A DNA stretch of 32,652 bases from Candidatus Nitrosocosmicus sp. (lineage in GTDB: Archaea; Thermoproteota; Nitrososphaeria; Nitrososphaerales; Nitrososphaeraceae), in contig JARFXS010000002.1 in the NCBI GenBank assembly GCA_029194465.1, positions 105,413 through 138,064 of the forward strand, read 5' to 3'. Of this stretch, positions 17,729 to 25,940 are shown in pieces. The notes below the pieces were generated by a model. The model saw only the letters and a list, made by a program, of their open reading frames with translations, had not been told where the DNA came from and did no database searches. Each line of letters opens with the position of its first letter. Position 1 is the first letter of the stretch. The translations under genes and the position numbers were made by a program.

Positions 17729-17941
17729 TCACTTTTGCTTCCTAATTCCACCTTTGATGTATTTATCAGTCCATTTAAATAATCGTGGATCACGTTTCAA
17801 ATCGCGAAGATTCTTTTTACATTTTGATGAACAAGTCCATTGGATCGATCCATCATTTTTGACTAACATTATCCCTTTACCCGTATCAACATGCCTTCCA
17901 CAAAAAAAACAGTTTCGCAATGAAGCAACATTCTTACTCAT
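17729..17941 (-). CDS. rpl24e: Ribosomal protein L24e
   Basis: This 70-residue zinc-ribbon protein of the large subunit has zinc ligands C11-x2-C14 and C37-x3-C41. The family pattern around them is C-F-F-C-G-R-H-V-D-T-G-K-G. The C-terminus is a basic tail (R-K-Q-K). The start is ATG. It sits between rps28e and ndk in the translation operon. Confidence 0.95.
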   Translation of the reverse strand: MSKNVASLRNCFFCGRHVDTGKGIMLVKNDGSIQWTCSSKCKKNLRDLKRDPRLFKWTDKYIKGGIRKQK

Positions 17942-17977
17942 TATTTAACCACCTGCAATAACTCCATATTTTAAGCA

Positions 17978-18190
17978 TCACTTTATTTTTCTTGCCTCAC
18001 GTTCTGTTTCTCTAAGCATCAAAATATCATTCATTCTAACTGGTCCCTTTACGTTTCGAGTTAAAATCCTGCCTTTGTCTTTTCCTTCAGATATCCTTAC
18101 GCGAACTTGAATTACTTCTCCAGCGATACCAGTTCTGCCTACGATTTGAATTACTTCTGCAGGAATGACCTTTTCCTCAGTCTTGCTCAT
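17978..18190 (-). CDS. rps28e: Ribosomal protein S28e
   Basis: A 70-residue small-subunit OB-fold protein. The signature [14 protein letters not shown] and the C-terminus L-R-E-T-E-R-E-A-R are diagnostic of S28e. The start is ATG. It follows rpl7ae by 19 bases and precedes rpl24e. Confidence 0.96.
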   Translation of the reverse strand: MSKTEEKVIPAEVIQIVGRTGIAGEVIQVRVRISEGKDKGRILTRNVKGPVRMNDILMLRETEREARKIK

Positions 18191-18209
18191 TTAATAAAAT
18201 ACACCTGTT

Positions 18210-18590
<381 letters not shown>

Positions 18591-18665
18591 AATTTACAAT
18601 CACCCATTGGGATCATTTCCACTCTTTCTTATGATAAAAAAGAGTATTAAAAATGTTATCATATA

Positions 18666-20093
18666 TCAATCAGCAGGGTTCAAAATCTTATTTATTAAAT
18701 TAAGGTATTCTTTTACTTTTGAATCTAGCAAACTTTTATCATTGGATTCGCCATAGATTCGAATCAAAGGTTCTGTGCCGCTAGGTCTGAACATTATCCA
18801 CGACTCAGCATCAAACCATATTTTCACTCCATCGATCCTTTCTATCTTGAATACAGATCCATGTGCAGCACATACATCCAAAACATGTTGCATATCATCG
18901 CTGCTAGACAAATTCAAGCTAGATTTGTATTGAAATGTATTATCGAACATAGAGAAAATATCTGATAGTGACGATTTTTTATCTGTTAGCTTGTCAACGC
19001 TATTTGTGGTTTGTCCCTGTTTTTCCTGCTTATGATAGCTCATCATTTCTAAAACCAAAGCTGTGGTGATCGCTCCATCACGAACTAAATTCAGTGGTCC
19101 ATAAAAAAAACCTCCATTCTCTTCAAATCCGATAAGAGAATTAGTATTTTTCATGCCATAAGAAACCTCAACGCTTCCGACCTTAGTAAAATAAACATCT
19201 TTATTAACCAACTCACCAATTTTTGAAATAACCAATGAAGAATTAACAGGGCATACGATTGTCGTATCCATTTTCTTATTTCTAATTAAATGATAAGATA
19301 GAATTGATCCTGTTTTATCGCCCCAATGGATTATTCCCTTTTCATCACAAAAAATACTTCTGTCCCCATCCCCATCGTATGCAACACCCAAATCAGAGCT
19401 TGTCTTTTTTACCAGTTCGGTAAGACTAGATAAATTATCCATTTTCGGCTCGGAGCCCCTTGCAGAAAAATTTGGATCAACATAGCCATTCAAGATTAGC
19501 ACTTCACATCCTAATTTTCTTCCTATCAAAGGAGCTACTAACGATTGGACCCCGTTACCACAATCCATGATAATCTTAAGATTTGATCGTCTAATAATGT
19601 CAACATCTATAAAAGAAAGCACCTTGTCGACATATTGTCCCAAAGCATCCAATTTGAATAAGTTCCCAAAGGAATCAGAATCCCCTCTCATGAACTTTTT
19701 TTCATAATATATGGACTCAATTTTTATTTCATCATCTCTAGACAGCTCAAATCCATAGGTTGATATTGGTTTTATTCCGTTATACTCCTTAGGATTATGT
19801 GATGCTGTAATCATAATTCCACCAGAAGATCTCAAATTTTTGACAGTGAATTGTAGACAAGGTGTAGGTGTCATGCCCATCGTATATACATCGATACCCA
19901 TTGACATTAACACAGCCGATATAATTTTTTGAATTGCAAAACTAGAAGAACGACCATCATATCCCAACACTATTGGCCCCTTTTCAAAAAAACGACCTAT
20001 AGAAAAAGTGATATCTATTAAAAACTCAATTGACAGATCTTTTCCAAATATCCCCCTTATACCATTTGTCCCAAATAGTTTTTTTTCCGTCAA
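18666..20093 (-). CDS. glmM: Phosphoglucosamine mutase / phosphohexomutase
   Basis: This 475-residue alpha-D-phosphohexomutase has F-G-T-N-G-I-R-G at 7-14, phosphoserine S98 in T-A-S-H-N-P-K-E-Y-N-G, and the metal loop D240-G-D-G-D244-R. The sugar loop is F-E-E-N-G-G and the phosphate-binding C-terminus is R-P-S-G-T-E-P-L-I-R. The substrate is probably glucosamine-6-phosphate, with mannose- and glucose-phosphate as alternatives, since archaeal members are often relaxed. The start is TTG with a GGGAGAT Shine-Dalgarno-like sequence just upstream; the nearby ATG at 20098 is out of frame and meets a stop. It lies upstream of the translation operon on the same strand, with a gap of 75 bases to rpl7ae. 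Confidence 0.88.
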   Translation of the reverse strand: MTEKKLFGTNGIRGIFGKDLSIEFLIDITFSIGRFFEKGPIVLGYDGRSSSFAIQKIISAVLMSMGIDVYTMGMTPTPCLQFTVKNLRSSGGIMITASHNPKEYNGIKPISTYGFELSRDDEIKIESIYYEKKFMRGDSDSFGNLFKLDALGQYVDKVLSFIDVDIIRRSNLKIIMDCGNGVQSLVAPLIGRKLGCEVLILNGYVDPNFSARGSEPKMDNLSSLTELVKKTSSDLGVAYDGDGDRSIFCDEKGIIHWGDKTGSILSYHLIRNKKMDTTIVCPVNSSLVISKIGELVNKDVYFTKVGSVEVSYGMKNTNSLIGFEENGGFFYGPLNLVRDGAITTALVLEMMSYHKQEKQGQTTNSVDKLTDKKSSLSDIFSMFDNTFQYKSSLNLSSSDDMQHVLDVCAAHGSVFKIERIDGVKIWFDAESWIMFRPSGTEPLIRIYGESNDKSLLDSKVKEYLNLINKILNPAD

Positions 20094-20221
20094 AACATCT
20101 CCCTAGTTAAATCAATATTTATGCCCTCCTAATATTTATTTAAACGATAAGAGGATGAATAATCCGTTTGGTAAGAAAGATCATCGAACAAAGAATTTAA
20201 CATGAAATGTATTAACAATAG

Positions 20222-20229
20222 ATAAATTT
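20222..20229 (+). promoter_or_regulatory. TATA box of the tRNA-Leu gene
   Basis: ATAAATTT is centred about 28 bases before the first base of the tRNA at 20253, the expected archaeal spacing. Confidence 0.5.
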
Positions 20230-20252
20230 GGCTTTAATGTAGTCCAAGTAAT

Positions 20253-20375
20253 GCGGGGGTTGCCAAGCCCGGTCAACGGCGCAGGTCAGAAATTGTGCGA
20301 GGCTTAGAATGAGCTTGGAAGTTTCCTACAACCCTGTTCCTTAGGGATTCGTGGGTTCGAATCCCACCTCCCGCA
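20253..20375 (+). tRNA. tRNA-Leu(UAG) with two introns
   Basis: The acceptor stem pairs GCGGGGG (20253-20259) with CTCCCGC (20368-20374), and the discriminator is A20375. The T arm is GTGGG-TTCGAAT-CCCAC and a type II variable arm (TCC...GGA) precedes it. The anticodon arm is not contiguous. Removing 20286-20301 (16 bases) and 20309-20330 (22 bases) gives the stem CAGGG/CCCTG, the loop CTTAGAA with anticodon UAG, and an 85-base mature tRNA. The first intron, at tRNA position 30/31, has an ideal bulge-helix-bulge: CGCA (20280-20283) pairs with TGCG (20296-20299) between three-base bulges, with an inner CAG/TTG stem. The second is near position 37/38; its phase is ambiguous by two A residues and its motif is relaxed (best three of four pairs). 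CCA is not encoded. Confidence 0.87.
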
Positions 20376-20462
20376 TTTATGAACTAATTTGAATTACAAA
20401 TCCAATAAGAGTTGAAAATTCCCTAATTATCGTTTGAAAAGCTTAAATAACATTCTGATTTT

Positions 20463-20750
20463 ATGAAACAGGTTGATAGATCCACACAGTTGGAGAAGAA
20501 TTTTCAAACATCACGACGATGTTTTTGCGCTTTAATAGAGGATAGATATATGAGGCAACAGCAAAAAAGGATACAAAAGCCAAGAATTGTGAAACAAACT
20601 AAAGAATTTGACTATAATAAACCAATTTCAAAATGCAATGTATGTTATACTTTATGCGGGTGGCATTGCTATGAATGTGAAACTGATTTTTGTCAAGATC
20701 ATTTTGTACAACATAAGGAAAAAGGATTGTGTAAAAAAGTTATACAATAG
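20463..20750 (+). CDS. Small B-box-like zinc-finger protein
   Basis: The function of this 95-residue protein is unknown. The C-terminal half has a dense set of potential zinc ligands: C58-x2-C61, C65, H68, C69-x2-C72, C77-x2-H80, H84 and C90. This resembles B-box, AN1 or HIT-type cross-brace fingers. The N-terminal half is basic and polar (R-Q-Q-Q-K-R-I-Q-K-P-R). The start is ATG. It stands alone 87 bases downstream of the tRNA on the same strand, and faces the convergent bud32. A nucleic-acid or protein-binding role is plausible but not shown. Confidence 0.65.
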   Translation: MKQVDRSTQLEKNFQTSRRCFCALIEDRYMRQQQKRIQKPRIVKQTKEFDYNKPISKCNVCYTLCGWHCYECETDFCQDHFVQHKEKGLCKKVIQ

Positions 20751-20783
20751 ATATTTCAATATTAAAGAAAATTACATACAATA

Positions 20784-21410
20784 TTAGAATTCAGATCTTG
20801 AATAGCGACCTCTTTTTTCAATTTCACTTACTGTTTTAAATACTTTTGACGTGATGCTACCACATATTTTCTTATATCCATTATAGAAATTTCTAAAAGA
20901 TATGTAAAAATCATCGACATGTAAGCTGGACTATATTTCCTTAAATAACCGTATATCTGCAGCTTTATCTTCATATCGTTCAGAAAAGAAAGACAATCCA
21001 AAATCGATTGCAAAAATGACTACATTTGAGGATATAATAAAATTGGATGTGGTAATATCTCCATGAATTATGTTATTACAATGAAGGGTTCCAACAATTT
21101 CCCCAAGATTTATACAAAGATCGGAGGAAAAAAAGTCTTTGACCGTTTTTCCTTCAATGTATTCCATTATAATTTCAAAATTTTTTATGTCAAGAAAATA
21201 AATGAAAGGAGTATTGATCCCAAAAAACTTTACTTGGGATAAAATATTAGCTTCATGAATTGTTCGCCGTTTCCTCAATGGAATATCGATAGAAGAGTTA
21301 CGATATGCTTTAGCAATTCGAACCTTTGAAATAGCATTAGCACCATGCCAATTAATGAGGTACAGTTCTGATTCAGCACCTTTTTTTAATAATATTCTAT
21401 CGTTTGTCAA
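20784..21410 (-). CDS. bud32: KEOPS kinase/ATPase Bud32, interrupted by an in-frame TAG
   Basis: Bud32 works with Kae1 to make the t6A base of tRNAs. The frame carries K-x-R-x-x-K-x-Y-R (K29-R37), the catalytic H-G-D-I-T-T-S-N-F (D118) and D-F-G-L-S (D136). It stops at a TAG (20933-20931) after 159 residues. Past that codon the same frame continues for 48 codons and encodes a normal Bud32 C-terminus: F-x-x-F-Y-N-G-Y-K, then V-S-E-I-E-K-R-G-R-Y, ending at TAA 20786-20784. With one sense codon for TAG the protein would be 208 residues, the family's usual length. TAG serves as an ordinary stop elsewhere in the window (for example hisS). So this is a nonsense mutation, a sequencing error or readthrough. 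The start is TTG at 21410. Confidence 0.88.
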
Positions 21411-21447
21411 TAGATAATTTTAGTAATACGTTATTACTTTAAAAATT

Positions 21448-21792
21448 ATGGACAAAACATCATCTTCATCAAATAAAGAAAAGAATGTTCTATTTGAAGA
21501 CTGTTCAGAAGATACTTTGAAGAGTGGAATTCTTACTTTAACAAATAGAAAACTCGCCTTTGAAAAAACCAAAGGTCGAATAGCAACATTATCTAAAGAA
21601 TTACTTGGTGAAAAAATAGAATTTGAATTAAAGGACATTGCACAAGCAAGATCTGAAGGAAGAATTATCAAGAAATTAGTGATAGAACTAAATAATAGTA
21701 ACAAAACTTACAAGTTTGGAGTGATGAATCCCGGTAACTGGGTTAAAGAAATTAAATTACAGATCGATGATCAAAATAAAGGTAGTTCATGA
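21448..21792 (+). CDS. PH/GRAM-like domain protein
   Basis: The 114-residue protein looks like a single PH/GRAM-type beta-barrel with a C-terminal helix. The pattern G-I-L-T-L-T-N-R-K-L-A-F-E near 33-45, E-F-E-L-K-D-I-A-Q-A-R in the middle, and Y-K-F-G-V-M-N-P-G-N-W-V-K-E-I at the end is characteristic. Such domains bind lipids or proteins; no ligand can be named here. The first 15 residues are a Ser/Lys-rich tail. The gene is on the plus strand between kae1 and bud32, which are on the minus strand. Its stop ends two bases before the kae1 stop, and it diverges from bud32 with only 37 bases between starts. Confidence 0.7.
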   Translation: MDKTSSSSNKEKNVLFEDCSEDTLKSGILTLTNRKLAFEKTKGRIATLSKELLGEKIEFELKDIAQARSEGRIIKKLVIELNNSNKTYKFGVMNPGNWVKEIKLQIDDQNKGSS

Positions 21793-21794
21793 AG

Positions 21795-22832
21795 TTATCT
21801 CCACGGAATATGTACGCTATCTAATCTCCAAGACTGGTAAACAGATGCATTTTCGGGTTTAACGCTACTAGATGGGCAATTTAAATACATCTGAGCACCA
21901 GTCCATGCTATTTGTGTGCCGTTATCCCCACAAAACCTCTGTGGACAAGAATTAAAAGTAGAACTATGTATATCACAGGCGGTTTCAAGCATGTTGGACA
22001 GTCTCTTATTCGCTGAAACACCCCCAACAATTAGAAATTCCTTATTTCCAGTAAAGGCTAGTGCACGTTCGACCGCCTCTACAATGATAGAAAATGCTGT
22101 TTCTTGTAATGAAAAACATATGTCATGGATATCATTATCGTTGTCATTTAGCAAAGTTTTAACTGCACTAAGTAATCCCGAAAATGATACATCATTCCCT
22201 TTAATAATATAGGGCAGTGGATATATCTTTCGACCCTTTGATAAATAAGATACCTCTTCGATCTTATTTCCACATGGGGATGAAAAGCCCATTTTTCTTC
22301 CCACTTGATCAAAAAGTTGTCCTAGTGTAATATCCAAAGTTTCCCCAAATATTCTCCATTTATTCTTATAGTAAATAAGTAACATAGTATGTCCTCCAGA
22401 AACCAATAATGTTAATGGACTTTCAGATCCAGTAAGTTTAATTCCTAATTCTATATGACCCACTGCATGGTTTACAGGAATCAGAGGTATATTATGAAAA
22501 GAAGCCAATGATCTAGAAACAACAGCGCCTATTCTTAAACAAGGTCCCAATCCTGGACCAGCAGAATAAGAAACAATATCAATGTCCTTAATACCGACTC
22601 CAGCATCTTCTAGACATTTTTTTAAGATTTCGGTAGCTACCAGGGTATGATGTTTAGATGCATCCCTAGGATGAATACCCCATCCTGCTGATGCTTTATA
22701 AATATCCCTTACTTCTGACAAAATAAACTCGCTTTCTGTATTGCCAGTATCACTTTTTTTGTTAATTTTTATTATAGAACATCCGAACGTATGAGCGGTG
22801 CTTTCAATTCCTAAACATAACATAACATGCAT
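21795..22832 (-). CDS. kae1: KEOPS subunit Kae1, tRNA threonylcarbamoyltransferase (TsaD family)
   Basis: This 345-residue ASKHA-fold protein transfers the threonylcarbamoyl group to A37 of ANN-decoding tRNAs. It opens with L-G-I-E-S-T-A-H-T-F-G. The metal-binding H122-x3-H126 is in N-H-A-V-G-H-I-E, and nucleotide-binding loops S-G-G-H-T and G-G-V-S-A-N-K-R follow. There is no fused kinase domain, so Bud32 is separate, encoded 385 bases further on. The ATG at 22832 overlaps the stop of the GTPase gene by one base (TAATG), indicating coupled translation; an ATG three codons later would also work. Length is normal for archaeal Kae1. Confidence 0.95.
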   Translation of the reverse strand: MHVMLCLGIESTAHTFGCSIIKINKKSDTGNTESEFILSEVRDIYKASAGWGIHPRDASKHHTLVATEILKKCLEDAGVGIKDIDIVSYSAGPGLGPCLRIGAVVSRSLASFHNIPLIPVNHAVGHIELGIKLTGSESPLTLLVSGGHTMLLIYYKNKWRIFGETLDITLGQLFDQVGRKMGFSSPCGNKIEEVSYLSKGRKIYPLPYIIKGNDVSFSGLLSAVKTLLNDNDNDIHDICFSLQETAFSIIVEAVERALAFTGNKEFLIVGGVSANKRLSNMLETACDIHSSTFNSCPQRFCGDNGTQIAWTGAQMYLNCPSSSVKPENASVYQSWRLDSVHIPWR

Positions 22833-24031
22833 TAAGTCCTACTCATTGTGGATACTATCTTAATTATATCGCCATTTTTCAGTTTATGCTCAGCACCAAT
22901 TCGTTGCTTTGTTCTTGCATCAATAGCATAGAGAAATCCTTTTCCCAAGTCATTGTGAATCAAATATGCCAAATCTTTGGCAGTGGAGTCATTGGAGATT
23001 ATTCTTGCATCAGGAAAGATATTCCCCTTTTTGTCTGTAAATTTATATTCGTCCTCCACTGGATAAACTACAATATTTTGTAATATTTCAAAACACGCAT
23101 GATTTATTACTTGCTGAATCCCTGTCGAACCGAACCTGTGTAATATACCAGATACAACCTCCAAGGCCTCATTCTGTTTGTTAGAAAGTGTTTCAGATCC
23201 CTTGATTTTGAAACTCGAATCTCCTGGCAAATAATAAATGAGATTTTTGTGAGAAGCTCTCCTTAACAACAATTCAGCCTCGCATACAATAGGAAAAAAC
23301 GGTCTCTTTAAATTCTTCAATTTTTCAATATTGATATCTGATGTCGAGATATCGGCTTTGTTAGCTGCTAAAATAATTGGTTTGGAGCGTGTTCGTATTT
23401 GTTTGCTTAATATGAGCAAATCCTCTTCAGTCCATTCGCTTGGCTTTTTGATCAAATTTATGTGGTCCAAGGAATTTCTGATTAATTGTTCGCTAATTGA
23501 TAGACCAGAAAGTCTATTAGACAATACAGTTTCTATCCTTTGTTTTAGATTTTCACTTTCTCTTATTATCTTGTCCCAATCTCTCAAAATTAATGAACGT
23601 ATCCAAAGATCAAACTCATCTTCTATAAACTCCAAATCAAAAAGCGGATTTCCTTCACCCGGATTAACTGGTCTGCCTTCTTCGTCGGTAGATCCTGAGA
23701 TATCTATTACATGGACTAGAACGTCAGCCTGACGCGCGTCATCTAAAAATTTATTGCCTAAACCTCTTCCCGAGTGTGCACCGGGAACTAGTCCTGCTAC
23801 ATCTATTAGTTTTATTGGGATATATCTTATTCCGTCAATACATTTAGAAGTAATGGGATTATCCAAAACACCCATCTCTTTACAAACACAATTTACTCTT
23901 ACAAATGCAACACCGATATTCGGATTAATAGTAGTAAACGGAAAATTGGCAATTGGTATTGATGAATCTGTTGCTGCATTAAAGAATGTTGATTTACCAA
24001 CATTTGCTTTACCCAATAAGCCAATTATCAA
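22832..24031 (-). CDS. YchF/Obg-type GTPase with C-terminal TGS domain
   Basis: A 399-residue TRAFAC GTPase. G1 is G-K-A-N-V-G-K-S at 7-14, G3 is D-V-A-G-L-V, and the Obg/YchF segment G-A-H-S-G-R-G-L-G-N-K-F-L-D-D-A-R-Q-A-D follows. G4 appears as A-N-K-A-D near residue 220. The end is a TGS domain (V-Y-P-V-E-D-E...G-D-I-I-K-I-V). Family members associate with ribosomes or ATP/GTP-dependent stress control; a precise role is unknown. A TTG at 24031 gives M-I-I-G-L-L-G-K, the family's usual start. An earlier TTG at 24052 would lie next to the TATA-like box at 24058-24067, so it is less likely. It is first in an operon with kae1. Confidence 0.9.
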   Translation of the reverse strand: MIIGLLGKANVGKSTFFNAATDSSIPIANFPFTTINPNIGVAFVRVNCVCKEMGVLDNPITSKCIDGIRYIPIKLIDVAGLVPGAHSGRGLGNKFLDDARQADVLVHVIDISGSTDEEGRPVNPGEGNPLFDLEFIEDEFDLWIRSLILRDWDKIIRESENLKQRIETVLSNRLSGLSISEQLIRNSLDHINLIKKPSEWTEEDLLILSKQIRTRSKPIILAANKADISTSDINIEKLKNLKRPFFPIVCEAELLLRRASHKNLIYYLPGDSSFKIKGSETLSNKQNEALEVVSGILHRFGSTGIQQVINHACFEILQNIVVYPVEDEYKFTDKKGNIFPDARIISNDSTAKDLAYLIHNDLGKGFLYAIDARTKQRIGAEHKLKNGDIIKIVSTMSRT

Positions 24032-24057
24032 TTCTAAAAGATTAGTTAACAATGGAA

Positions 24058-24067
24058 TATATATTTA
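24058..24067 (-). promoter_or_regulatory. TATA box of the YchF-type GTPase/kae1 operon
   Basis: Minus-strand TAAATATATA is centred about 30 bases before the TTG at 24031. It supports that start codon and a very short leader. Confidence 0.5.
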
Positions 24068-24099
24068 CGTTAGTATTTTGGACCAAAATGATCAGAGAA

Positions 24100-24131
24100 A
24101 TGTATAAATGTATAAATGTATAAATGTATAA
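24100..24131. repeat. Four tandem copies of ATGTATAA
   Basis: The 8-base unit ATGTATAA is repeated exactly four times, followed by ATATC, in the divergent region between the GTPase and the PurF-like gene. Each unit contains a TATA-like core, so the array may carry several TBP sites for the plus-strand gene at 24179. It could equally be an unstable short tandem repeat. Confidence 0.8.
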
Positions 24132-24178
24132 ATATCAAAATTTTTATCGTTCTAACGATATAGCAATTCTGGATTTTA

Positions 24179-25555
24179 ATGGGTGGAATAGTTGCAGTGT
24201 GCGTATTGGATGAGAACGTCAATAACGAAAAGATAATTTATCAAGTATTTCGCGGGATGCAATTACTCCAACATCGTGGAAAGGCAGTTTGGAAAATTAG
24301 TTCAGGTAAATTTGAGGTCGGTGGATATGGCTCGTTGCCTACATTTGATACCATACATGAGAAAATTGTAAAGCAGCTGAATCATCCAATGCAAACGACG
24401 GTTGGACATCTTTCAAAAAAAAAGCCAAAGTCCAAAAGAATGGAGAAAATAAATTTTGCTCTTGATGGATTTTTTATAGATTTAGACAAATTAACAACAC
24501 ATCCTTTAATAAGAAACAGAAATTCCGAACCATTAAAGCAAATTCATTATATTTTCAAAGAACTGCTACTGGCACAAAAAGATCCTTATAAAGCAGCTGA
24601 ATTTTTGGACAGGCATTTAAGGGGCAATTATGTAATAAACCTTAACAATGAAATCTATGTTTTTAGAAATAGTACAGGATTTAAACCCCTCTTTCTGGGA
24701 TGGGATGAAAACGAATTATTTTTTATGGTTACTTCCGAGAACTACCTAGAGAGTTTTTTCCACTTAAGATTAAAAGAAATAAATCCAGGACAGCTAATTC
24801 GTTTAAGTCCCAAGTATGGCATGGATATCCTGACACAACTGGATAAGAATAGAATCTTAATGGATCCATTCGAATTTATTCGCGAATCACATGTGTCAAG
24901 TATTTTTGATAATAGGAGCATTTATTCTATAAGAAAGAATATTGGAAACATTCAGGCCCAGTATCTATCAAACAAAAACATAGACGCAGACATGATCTTT
25001 GCGGAACCAGATTATACTAGACCAATGGCTCTAGGCTTAAACATAGGATTCAAAAATAATGGAAAAAAATTTGATATGGTTGAAGGTATAATAAAAGACA
25101 GATATGATGATTCAGATCCAATGATTGATTATTCGGAACAGGTAAGTAAGAATAAATTACTATCCAATGGTAAAACACTTAAGTTTATTATTACTCCGGT
25201 TACCCATAATAATAACATTCTATCAGTTCAAGGTACAATCCAAACTGGAGGTACCATAATTGAAACAGTCTTCTATTTAAGAAAAGCAAGTGCTCATAAA
25301 ATTGATATAGTAGTTAGCTACGTTCCCACCATTGATGGCCGCCAGGTTGGATTATATACTCAACAAAAGGATCTTATTGGAAGAAAATATGTTGGCAAGA
25401 TATCATATATAGATGATCTGAATAAGAAGATAGCATCAGAATTAGGAGCTGATTCAGTATTTTATAACTCTCCGGAGATTTTGGCGAAAGGCATTGGGGT
25501 CCGTGAAAGTCAGCTATGGTTTCCCGAATGGATACGATTTTTGGACTATAAATAG
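24179..25555 (+). CDS. PurF-like protein lacking both active sites (amidophosphoribosyltransferase paralog)
   Basis: The 458-residue protein follows the layout of PurF (Ntn glutaminase domain, then PRPP transferase domain). Alignable landmarks are L-L-Q-H-R-G-K near 29-35, F-R-N-S-T-G-F-K-P-L-F-L-G, I-N-P-G-Q-L-I-R-L, F-E-F-I-R and A-E-P-D-Y-T-R-P-M-A-L-G. The catalytic residues are gone. The nucleophile after the initiator Met is Gly (M-G-G-I in place of M-C-G-I), and the R of G-H-x-R is replaced (G-H-L-S-K-K-K). The H-N-G oxyanion loop reads L-D-G, and the PRPP loop V-D-D-S-I-V-R-G-T has become I-T-P-V-T-H-N-N-N, with G-T-I-Q-T-G-G-T nearby. It should not make phosphoribosylamine. A regulatory or structural role is inferred. 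It is divergent from the GTPase; the start is ATG. Confidence 0.82.
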   Translation: MGGIVAVCVLDENVNNEKIIYQVFRGMQLLQHRGKAVWKISSGKFEVGGYGSLPTFDTIHEKIVKQLNHPMQTTVGHLSKKKPKSKRMEKINFALDGFFIDLDKLTTHPLIRNRNSEPLKQIHYIFKELLLAQKDPYKAAEFLDRHLRGNYVINLNNEIYVFRNSTGFKPLFLGWDENELFFMVTSENYLESFFHLRLKEINPGQLIRLSPKYGMDILTQLDKNRILMDPFEFIRESHVSSIFDNRSIYSIRKNIGNIQAQYLSNKNIDADMIFAEPDYTRPMALGLNIGFKNNGKKFDMVEGIIKDRYDDSDPMIDYSEQVSKNKLLSNGKTLKFIITPVTHNNNILSVQGTIQTGGTIIETVFYLRKASAHKIDIVVSYVPTIDGRQVGLYTQQKDLIGRKYVGKISYIDDLNKKIASELGADSVFYNSPEILAKGIGVRESQLWFPEWIRFLDYK

Positions 25556-25623
25556 GCGGACAATAATATACCCCATAGAGAGAACTTTAACATTAAATTA
25601 GTTATCATAGTGTTTCAATACTG

Positions 25624-25917
25624 TTGAGATTAAATAGAAGGAAAGTTATTCTAGAGAACAATTTTGTAATCGAAGGGAGGACAGTAATAAGGCTTGAGCT
25701 TAGAGAATACAAATTAAGTGACATCGATAAAGACGAAGCATGTTCAATAATGATTTATTTGAAAACAGATCTGGAAGACATAGAATTAGATTATTTGGGA
25801 AAACCAACCTTGGATAGAGATAAGTTTGAAGAAAGTTTCAATTTCCTTTGTAATCATAGCGGACTATCATCGGCGTTAAATAGATTATTTATAGAGTTGG
25901 ATAGTAGAATAAGATAA
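25624..25917 (+). CDS. Small unknown protein
   Basis: I do not recognise this 97-residue protein. It is acidic in the middle (L-S-D-I-D-K-D-E-A and L-E-D-I-E-L-D) and starts basic (L-N-R-R-K). It reads like a small soluble alpha/beta protein with a C-terminal helix (S-S-A-L-N-R-L-F-I-E-L-D-S-R-I). The only reasonable start is TTG at 25624. It lies 68 bases after the PurF-like gene on the same strand and may be co-transcribed with it. It converges on the HAD-like gene. Confidence 0.5.
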   Translation: MRLNRRKVILENNFVIEGRTVIRLELREYKLSDIDKDEACSIMIYLKTDLEDIELDYLGKPTLDRDKFEESFNFLCNHSGLSSALNRLFIELDSRIR

Positions 25918-25940
25918 AATTGAAGCTCAATCGTTATATC

